A DNA stretch of 64,000 bases from Siniperca chuatsi (Eukaryota > Chordata > Actinopteri > Centrarchiformes > Sinipercidae): positions 12,409,833-12,473,832 of the forward strand of contig NC_058045.1 in the NCBI RefSeq assembly GCF_020085105.1. Reading direction: 5' to 3'. Numbering within the stretch: the stretch's first letter is position 1; each line of letters opens with the position of its first letter. The position numbers and the translations under genes are program-made. The notes beneath the pieces are model-generated. The model saw only the letters and a list, made by a program, of their open reading frames with translations, did not search any database and was not told where the DNA came from. Shown one piece after another: positions 54,848-64,000 of the stretch.

Positions 54848-54918
54848 TCAAAATAGTTGCCAGCCAACTAATTTTCTGTTGATTGACTTATCGATTAATT
54901 GACTAATAGTTTCAGCTG
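54848..54918. repeat. Family A repeat fragment
   Basis: Reads aaatagttgccagccaacta and continues into gattaattgactaatagttt, the terminal part of family A. Confidence 0.6.
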
Positions 54919-57539
54919 TACTGTTAAGAATATCTTTCTATTTTTGGGGGAGGAATAAGTAATATGGCAGAACTGCTCTCATCTGAGCGACAGTATTGAC
55001 TTTCAGGATTTTATACACCCTTTAAGATTTTGTGTGCGTGTGTATGTAAGACAGTTCAGCTGCATGCCCTCCTCCTTACTTTTATCTTAATAGAATAATT
55101 AAATGATGGTAAGTGGTGCCATAAGTTGGTCTTATTACTACAAACTAATATATCAGATCTAGTATGTAATTAACTTTAACAGCTTCATAGGCCTTTAAAT
55201 TACACAACGGTTGGGAATTTATGTAATGAGATGAAATTAAAAAACTGACATTCATTATTATTGATTAATCTATTGATTATTTTTTTCAAGTCTGTACATG
55301 TTTGTAACAATAATGAGAATGCAGTTCCCAGAGTCCAGAGCAGTGTTTTTCTGACCAATGGTCTCGAGGCCTAGAAGACTCTATTCAATTTACAGTGACA
55401 TGAAACAGAAAACCAGCAAATCTTCCCATTGGAGAAGTTGGGACCAGTTATATTTGGGGTTTTTACTTGATATGTGATTGGAAAGATCAGATCCATTATC
55501 AAAATTGTTGATCAGTCAATCAATCATGTATCTAATAATTTCAGCTCTATGATTCATACTTCATGTAATGTGATATGAGTAATGTGGTTCAGAAAGATTA
55601 GCTTCAGAAAGGTTGCATTTAGGCTTAAACTTAATTTGTGTTAATCTTCCTGTGCCCAGAAACAATAATTCTAATCAAGGTAGTTAAATGTGCAAAAAAA
55701 AAAGTCAGTTGTAAACAATCTTCATTTAAGGAAATGGAAACTGAACACCTTTTTCTGTGGAGAGGAAACATTTTGCTGTTTTATATAAGATCTAAATGTC
55801 ACGTCCCCCTCTCTGCTGCCAGGAAAGACTTCATAAATGGTTAAGTTAATATCCTCCTAGATTGCCATAATGCTGTCCTCCTCGTCTACGGAAATATTTT
55901 GTCATTATTGTGCTATGGTGCAGATCCCCCCAAAAAAAAAAAAAAAAAAATCCAGGATGTTAACAAAGGTGTGTTCAGGATGCCACCAGAGGGAACCCAA
56001 TCCATCGTCATATGGCATAATTCACTGCAGTCTACTTTGAGATGTGGGTGCAGTATAAGATGGTAAGACTGTATCTTGCAGGGGTGGACACAATAAAATC
56101 GACCTCTGTACAATGTAAAACAATCAAGTGCAAGAGCCCTTCAATTAATACTACCTTTGTGAAGCCTGCTTTTTAAATTGTTGTTGTGATTGTTTCAGAC
56201 AGGCATCGCTTCAACACTCTAATAATTGTACCCATAGTCATGTCCCCCTGCCTGGGGACAAAATAGTAGGCACACCTTACTTTAATGTAATGCATTCCCA
56301 CCTAAGGCAAACTATGGCTTCAGTTAATCACCCCAGAGTTGAATCAATCAGTGCCTCCCTGACACAGACTTGAACAAAAACGGACTTCCTTTTTATGTTT
56401 ACCACTGAGATGTTATATTGGATTATTACATTGTACAGCTGTTGCTTTTATTGTATCCACCCCCTGAAAGTGACACTCACTGATATTAGGCAAACACAGG
56501 ATGAGGATGTTAAACTTGAAATTAATAATCTGTAACAGTTTGGAGTACATTAGAGTGAGCGATTTTGCTCTTATTTAATTTGAATGTTTTAAAGTACATT
56601 GTAGTATTTATGATCTCACTCTCAAAATGTAAATTTTCCTGTCTCAGAGATGTTTTAGAGTAACCCTAGAAGTCTTCTATTTTTCTAAATTATCTAAATT
56701 GTAATTTACCAGTTGTTTTTGTTGTGAGTTTGTTGTATGATGGTTGCAGTTACCACATTTTAGCACCCACTACTGTAATCATGTTCCAGGTAATCTGTTA
56801 CTCTGTGGATAAAAGCATGGTAAAGTCATGGCTTGGTTCACCCTTGAAACATCTTAACCATTTTATCCAGAAACCAAGGGTGAGGAATTCAAATTTTCTT
56901 TAGCGACATCTACAAATTCAGAGAGTCAACCATGATTGATGTGTTTAGGGGTGCTTTAGTATACATGAGATGCTGCTGAGACTGACACTGAACAGATGAG
57001 GAAGGACAGAAGTAGACCATTCATTGGTCTGGCTGCTCTCAAGATGCAGCTCTACATGAAAGTGTGACAAAAACCTTGACAGAAAAGCACCGGACATAAG
57101 GAAACAGACACCATTTTGTGGTACTATGTGAAATGTATTATTATGGAGAAGAAAAAGATAAAAAGCTGCAGAGCTGTTTTTGTAAGAAAATAGGACGATT
57201 TCATTCACTGTTGCTGGTTTGGACCATGCCCCTTTAGGCTGATATTGCTAACAACAGGGCTGTCTGGGGATTGTGTTACTCTGCATGATGTCATGGCCCT
57301 CAGCACCCAGCTGTACAGGTGCAGACCTGTCCTGCCCATGACTTTGTTGTTGATTTACTCCTTTTGTTCTCAAAACAGCCAGTGCCTTAAAGCTTAATGC
57401 AATATTTACGATCACAGTGTCAATAGGGCTAGTGAACCAACCTGCAACAAAATAAGTTACTGAGTTAGGCCATATCCACACTAACTACTGAAACTGGATA
57501 ATGTTACAAAGCTTGTTGTATAACCTTCTGTTATAAGTA

Positions 57540-57800
57540 GAGCTAAAATGATTAATCTGTGTTTTGATGATTGATTCAATCATTTTGGAAGTGAAAATGT
57601 TTCCAGCTTCTCAAATGTGAGGATTTTATGTATTTCCCTGTCCTATACTGTAGATAGTAAACTGAATATCTTTGGGTTTTGGACTGTATTCATTTGTCTC
57701 CTTGGGTTCTGGGAAAATTATGATCAACATTTTTTACTATTTTCTGACATTTTATAGACAAAATGATGAATAGATTAAAACATCCTTATTATTTATTAAG
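57540..57800. repeat. Family A repeat copy
   Basis: Contains agcttctcaaatgtgaggat, tagtaaactgaatatctttg and tttctgacattttatagaca, the central family A words. Confidence 0.75.
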
Positions 57801-57992
57801 AATTTGACACTGAAAAAGTCAGGACTGTGGTGGTTGTGGGGTTTTCTGCTTATGTTACCCGCACTATCAGCCAAATCTGATCAAAACACAACTTTCTTCA
57901 GATTCTGATTCAAATGTTGCTCAATCCTGGTTGGTGCATAGGAGTATGTGACTTCACAAATACAGAAATCATGTGCAATAACCTAAAGGGCT

Positions 57993-58286
57993 CTTTAAAG
58001 GATAAGGCTGGCAATATTCTATATTTCTCGTAACTACCAACAAATCCCATAAAAAGACCAAAACCAAAAGTGAATTTATCCTACTGAACAAAATGAAACA
58101 ATATTTTTGGCCAATTTCAGAAGATTTACATCTTCTGTAGACCTGAATGGTCTTGGAGCTGAGTGCCACAGACAGGGTAGAAAAGTTGATATTGGGAGAC
58201 TGACTAAAACATTGTTGGTTTTCGTCTTTAAATGAGATTTGTTGACAATGGTAAAAATACAGAATAACACCAGCCATATCTTTTAA
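57993..58286 (-). repeat. Family B MITE-like repeat with terminal inverted repeats
   Basis: Ends are imperfect inverted repeats: taaggctggcaatattctat near 57998 and agaataacaccagccatatc near 58261. The internal sequence is the reverse complement of the copy at 22100-22345. Confidence 0.75.
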
Positions 58287-59111
58287 AATTTATACAATGG
58301 TGTTGCTTAGGTTAATTAATCAGCTGTTATGTCACAATCCCAATTTTAAAGCGTACTGAGTGAGCCGATTGGTTTAATTCCGTAATTGCTTTGTGTGTTC
58401 ATGGTCTTTGTGTGAGCTAAAGTTGACATTAGTTCATGGCTCTGTGGATGGATACATGGATCGAGTGTTGGAAATCACCTTTGCTACAGTACCTCAGTTT
58501 CTTGGCCTCAGAGCTGACAATACATTTGATTTATTTGGCATTAACATTTGCCTTTTAACTCCCCTTGCTTTTAAACACGAGATTAGGGTTTATCATTTCA
58601 GGCTTTGACTTGACTTCTGTGGTGACAAGCCAAGTAACATACACTGAGCTTTTGTCTCTACCCTTCTGATTTAATCTAGCACCTGTTTGCTATGCAAAGC
58701 CTCAAGAAGGGCTCTTTGATATAGGGTGTGTGTATGTGTGTGTGTCTAACACTCTGATGCAAAATGACTCACTTACATGCACTCACTAATCCATGCTCCA
58801 AGGGTGGCCGCAAGTATTTGATTTTGCGTATTTATTTCCTAAGATAATATAGAATAGCTATATGGGTAATTCCAAACCGGATCACACTTGTCTGTTCCAG
58901 CTGTTTGTTACTCAGACCACGTCCTAAAAAGAATAAATAATAAATCATAGAGCTACTGTAGACTTCACAGATCAAGAGTTTGTCTGAAAGAATTCAACAA
59001 ATCTTGTATCTTTGCACAATGGATGGAGATTCATATATGGTCTAAATATAGAACAAACTAAACTGTTAAAAAATAATGTTAAATGGCATGGTCTTTTGAT
59101 GCTTTTTTATT

Positions 59112-59396
59112 AGAGCTATACCAATTAGTCAAATAATCGATCAAAAGAAAATTAATTGGCAACTATTTTGAGAATTGGTTAATCATTTCATTAATTATTT
59201 TTCAAACAAAAACGCCCAAAAAATGATAATTCCAGCTTCTCAAATGTGAAGATTTACTGCTCTTTGACATGCTCTGGGAAATTGGGACAAGTGACATTAT
59301 TTTTTAAACTAAACGATTGAGAGATTGAATTGAGAATTGAGAAAATAATCTGCATATTTTAATTGATAATGCAAATAATTGTTAGTTGCAGCCTTT
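59112..59396. repeat. Family A repeat copy
   Basis: Bounded by ccaattagtcaaataatcga and aattgttagttgcagcc. It contains agcttctcaaatgtgaagat, shared with the copy at 57540. Confidence 0.75.
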
Positions 59397-62300
59397 TTAC
59401 ATGTCATCCACACATTCAAGTTATTTACAATATTTTGAAACTGTCAAATAACACAGAGCTAACAGTGAGAAAGGCCTTGCCTGTTAGGGTCAAGTAGAAC
59501 TTGGATTCAGTTTAAACTTTTGCTCTAAAATCAAACTTTTATTTACTTTTTTTTTACATAATGCTACTTACTCAGCCAGCGATGAAAACAAAGACAGGCA
59601 GGTCTAGGAGCATAAAGGATGTGGTTAAAATTGTTTGGCCTTTAAAATTTGTACAAGCTAAGTATTTAACCTGTGTCAGCATATATTTCCACTCCCTTCA
59701 CCTCGGCCAGTTTGAGTGGGCCTGACGTCTGGTCAAACAGGAACTATTTTGTTTGATCTGAATCCAGCCCTGTAAGTAATATGTGCTGTATCCAAAATCC
59801 ACAACCAGAGATTAAAGGCAAATATCTCCCAGTACTTTGGTTGTACTATGATTCTGACTGAAACTCCATCACAAGGCTCCTTCGGGCTACTGGTAGTCAA
59901 TAGGTCTATGGTGGCTAAGGTGCTATGTGTGATGTTGTGCTGCAGGCTTAATTCTTGGCTTTGATAAGGTATTCAGTTACTTCAGAATATATCAGTTTCA
60001 GTTTTTGCCATGTGTACATTCTTAGCAAAATCCCCTTTTTCTCTTTCTAGTCATTGTTTTTTATCCACAGTCTTCTTAAAGCTAGCTGTGGTCATTTGTC
60101 ATGGAGGAAAACTGTCATAAAATTCAGATTCAAAGGTGGCATTTTAGTTATTTTAGCTTTACCTGTGAAAGATCACTTCAGCCCTTTTAACTTTTTGCAG
60201 TAGCCTGAGGACACAAGAATAAAAGGCAATTAGATTGAACACACGTTACACACCAACATACAAAGATATTTGAGTTTTGACGCAGGTCTACTGAACATGT
60301 GTTTCCACCTACGTTTGACTGCTGTCCCAAATTAATCCCATTTCATCCCCGTCTGATATTACATAATTTAGTCTGATTTAAGGGTTCTTGGATACACGAA
60401 GTTTGATCAGGCAGTGCTTATTTTCAGTTTGTGGTGGGTGACTAGTGGGGTCTGCTTTGGTTGTTTGATAAACTGATCAAGTGCACACCTTCACCAGAGC
60501 ACATAGCGAACTGATCGCTGTGCATGCAGAGTCTGCATATCACCTGCCTGTAAAAATGCATGCGATGCGGCTACTGTCACAGATAATGTCGCCTGGATGC
60601 TAGAGGCAGGCGTTCAATTATGTGAGGCCGGCTTTTGAGTGCGTGTATTCCTGTTATCAGCGGCACCTTGTCCCGGTGCTGGTTTAAAAAGTTACTGTCA
60701 CGGGGCTGGTCCGTGCCCTAATGTAAGAAACATTTAACACACACAACACACACACAAAACTTGCAGTATCCAGATCTACCTGTACTTACATCTTGCTGAC
60801 ATATAGATAAATCTGTTTATTGCTTGAGTTTGAGTTTTACCATCCTCAGCCGCGCCGGGAGGCCTGTTTATCTTCCATCACACAGATTAGCATACATTTG
60901 AACATTGTTAGAAGTGTTAGATTACATGTAAATTACACAACTGCGACACACAAGTCCATTTGTAAAGTTTATTAAGAAATGTGTTCTTTTTCCCAAATAC
61001 CTCTCCACCTGTTCTCTCTCCACTTGTCCATGCCGGTGTCGCATACAAGCTGATTTCTTGAGCGATGGCAGGGGGCTGAACCAAGTGTGGTAGAAGTAGG
61101 AGGGGGGTTTTGTTTTGTTAGAAGAGGATAGACTTTTGAAGTACCCAAATGATGAAAATTATGATTGCTAATTGTATATCAGCCCTAGAATATCTAGCTG
61201 CTTGTAAGTCTCCTACTTAGACCTACATAAAAAATGCTTTTTGGATGTCTTCAGACCTTTTTTAATTTCACTGTAATTGCAGGTTATCCTGAGGATGATA
61301 TAATTCAGTAATAAGTAATTTCATTTCATAGACATAATGTTCTCATTTGTATCTGTCAAATGGTTTGCCAAAGGTGATAATTTCATAGACTTTGTAAAGC
61401 TTTGGAGTAGGATTCCCGTCTGCTGTGCTGGAAATGTTGTAGCTCAATCCTACGAGTGTGAAACAGGTCAGAGCGCTTACTTATGCAGCGACTTTCATTT
61501 TTATCAGAAGGTTATTATTGTTCCACTATTTCACACAGGAACTAAGATGTTTAGACACCTGCTCTTTATTTCTTGACTAAAAGAGAAGAGCCCATATCCA
61601 AAGCGGAGTTGGTTTTATGGCTGTCTCAACTTTTCTTTTAACTTTTCAGCGTTGTCATGTTAACCCTTATCGGATCATGCAGCTGGATCCGTGTATGGCC
61701 TTTGTTGTACAGTTAATGCACAGTTAAACATTGTGGAAGTTTGACTGCCACTTAAGTGATTGATGTGGTATGATCAAAGCTTTGCCAGTAATTCAAACTT
61801 TACCCTTAACTCACATAACTAGGCTACTTGTTAAGTTGTACTCATGACAAGAAAATAAATTGGACAGACCAGGTACAACAATTTGTGGAGAAGGCAACGT
61901 GGCAATCCCATTTATGATTTGAAACTAAAAATACCGTATGTTGTGGAATTAGCTCTAGTATGTGAGTCTTTGTAGCAACTCTACACTCATTTTAGGGAAA
62001 TAATATCCTGACAGGCAGTATCCAGGACTGGATAGTAGATCAAAATACTGTATGTAAATATTTAGTTTTTTTAAACAGATTTTCAACCATTTTCAGTCAT
62101 TTTTCCAATTTAAAATACAATTTGCCTTTCAGGGTTTTGGATATACTAAAAGTTTTTTGTCCATCATGACACAAGCATGTGTGCACCTCGATATAAACAA
62201 ATCTAATCTTTGTAATACCAATTTAAGAATCTGATGTTAATTTGTGTCCTTCCTTAGTTTAGTTGTGCGCATGTAGCACTGCTCTCATCACGGGCAGCGC

Positions 62301-62520
62301 TCTACATTACACTGTAAGGTTGTTTTAAAAATATGAGTGACCACTAGTGTTGGGTACCATTCACATTTTAAGTGATACCGGTACCCAATGGTACCTTTTT
62401 TTGGTACTTTACTCTCTGCAATAACAAAAATGGAATTTCAGTTGTAAAAAGTTCAAACTTCTCAATTTCAACATTGTTATTTATTTAGAACATTTTCAAG
62501 TCTGATCCCTCATACACTAT

Positions 62521-62577
62521 GCTGCCTAATTATTATAGCTTTTAACTAAAAAGCTGAAGTGATAATAATTAGGCAGC
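62521..62577. repeat. Hairpin: 16-bp perfect inverted repeat with nested inner stem
   Basis: gctgcctaattattat (62521-62536) pairs perfectly with 62562-62577. Inside it, agctttt (62537-62543) pairs with aaaagct (62549-62555) around a 5-base loop. May be a MITE end or a transcribed hairpin. Confidence 0.75.
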
Positions 62578-63127
62578 GTGGTCACATGCCCTTTTTGATG
62601 TAGGCATGTATGGATCTGTAATTGTGCTATATTGCAGCAGCACCTGTGCAATTGGACCTATAGGGCTGAGTGAGTGTGTGGTGCTAAAATTATAAAAAGG
62701 AGCCTTCTGAAATCATCTCTGCAAGCTCCACCTGACAGTCATCAGAAGTAATCCTTGCAGGTTGAGTCCTGTGTTGTCAAAATATCTTTTCAAAGGATGC
62801 AGTGATTTTAGTAAACACCGGAGGTGCTAATATCAAAAGGGCCTTCATCGACAGATGGTCAGAAATTAGACTGACCAGGCTAGATCACAGCATGCACCAG
62901 CTCGGAGCTTCCACTGTCTCTGTGTCAAATACTGGAGCATTCGTCTGATGAGGCATTTTCAAACTCCAAAGCACTGGGCTGTTTCTAGCTTAGTATGTCA
63001 CTGTTGTATTTTTACATACTTGCATCCAAGATCTCCAGCAGGCTTGACAGGACTTAAATGCGATGACATTACTGCAGATACAAAAAAAAAAGGCCGTCTT
63101 CATTTGTTGTGTTTGATTAGTGCTGAA

Positions 63128-63310
63128 ATAATTTGTGGTTCAACAGAAAAATAACTGCTAAAATAACTATTTTGATAACTGATTCTTTGTTTAAGTCATT
63201 TTTCAAGCAAAAATGCCAAATAATCAGTGGTTCCAGCTCACAGTTGCAAGGATTATCTTTGGGTTTTTGACTTTTGGTTAGACAAAACAAGCAATTTGTT
63301 TTGTCTGGTT
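63128..63310. repeat. Family A repeat copy
   Basis: Contains taactattttgataactgat and agacaaaacaagcaatttgt, typical of family A; it is incomplete. Confidence 0.65.
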
Positions 63311-64000
63311 TGATATGAAAAATGATCTCTCCAGACCTGAACATGGGGCAAAACTGTCAGTGCTCATCAATTTGTTTTCTCTTAGTGGAAAGGTTGTTAA
63401 TGATAATGTATTTCTGTATTGATGTACTGGACGCTGATAAAGTTGCTTTTCCTCTCTGTAAACCCTCAACCCTGTTCCAGGACTATGAACAACCCCATTT
63501 TTTGGAAATGCTTGTCTGTGAGTGAGTGCATCTATTTTAAAAACCACTGAGAGGTCAGACTCAAGCCATGCAGCGCTTTTTGCAAAGGAAAAGGTACAGT
63601 CTGTAGTCACACTACAATGAATTTAACTATATGTTAGCATAGCTGAACAGATCTGACGTTTTTGTTTAATCTGTGATTCAGGTCTGTCTTAGTTCTACTG
63701 TCTAAGTCACTATAATTAATTGCATGATTCATGTTCACTGTCTAAAGTCATAATCTAGGCCTCCTTGACTATCTTTTTGAGTATACACAGTGCTGGTCGT
63801 CATGGCAGTGTTGATGCCCTGGGCAAGATCATTCAGTGTTCAGCTGATAGATATTCTAAAACAAAGACTTTGGAAATCATTTACACATTGTGATCATAAA
63901 GATGGTGTCTTATGTAGTGATCCTGTAAAGAAAATATGCACAATGCACTGTATTTACTATATGAGTAAAGGTTTCTTGCTTGCTTACTTGCTTTACTGAC

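Larger units (their letters stand above)
53645..64000. other. Presumed long first intron; repeats only
   Basis: No coding exon was recognised. Holds family A repeats at 54848-54918, 57540-57800, 59112-59396 and 63128-63310, a family B repeat at 57993-58286, a poly-A run at 55930-55950 and a hairpin at 62521-62577. Confidence 0.45.

Noticed and set aside
54651..54902. 83-codon plus-strand frame after the candidate first exon
   Set aside because: No acceptor-donor pair or domain, and its end overlaps a family A repeat.
56945..57208. 87-codon minus-strand frame
   Set aside because: Looks like non-coding dispersed repeat sequence; no splice context or family.

Overview
The window is vertebrate nuclear DNA, almost certainly from a teleost and probably a percomorph (perch-like) fish. 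It has intron-containing vertebrate genes with GT-AG splice sites, and it carries fish-type repeats: an L2/Maui-like LINE, an RTE LINE, a Penelope-like element and several short repeats common in teleosts. I cannot name the species. There are no bacterial features, operons or CRISPR arrays.

Layout: (1) 1082-2835, minus strand: a microsomal short-chain dehydrogenase of the retinol dehydrogenase 11/12/13 group. Six coding exons are visible; the final exon was not found and probably lies off the left edge. (2) About 2.8-10.0 kb: intergenic, holding a degenerate L2 LINE (7.6-9.75 kb) and other repeat fragments. (3) 10203-26459, plus strand: idh2, mitochondrial NADP-dependent isocitrate dehydrogenase, complete in 11 exons (451 aa). 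Its 9.95-kb first intron contains a nested repeat assembly: an RTE LINE (minus strand) and a Penelope-like element (plus strand) inserted 13 bp apart in an older short repeat, each with readable target-site duplications. (4) 28613-31885, minus strand: znf710, an 11-finger C2H2 protein (663 aa, four coding exons), convergent with idh2. The idh2-znf710 pairing matches the order on human 15q26.1. A palindromic Penelope remnant sits between their apparent polyadenylation signals. (5) About 32-53.5 kb: no coding exons. It holds several long purine-rich blocks (33-41 kb), a BED-finger/hAT relic (43.6 kb) and a Ty3/gypsy integrase relic (45.3 kb). (6) About 53.5-64 kb: a promoter-like site and a short candidate first exon (ATG at 53628, strong GT donor at 53645) of an unrecognised plus-strand gene, followed by more than 10 kb of repeat-bearing, apparently intronic DNA.

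The genes are unrelated in function: retinoid/lipid aldehyde redox metabolism, mitochondrial NADPH and 2-oxoglutarate metabolism, and DNA-binding regulation. They share synteny only. I found no convincing new multi-gene system. The most informative oddities are the nested, dateable retroelements in idh2 intron 1, a twin in-frame splice donor made by a ~30-bp tandem duplication inside znf710, a GC-AG intron in idh2, and the purine-rich blocks upstream of znf710.
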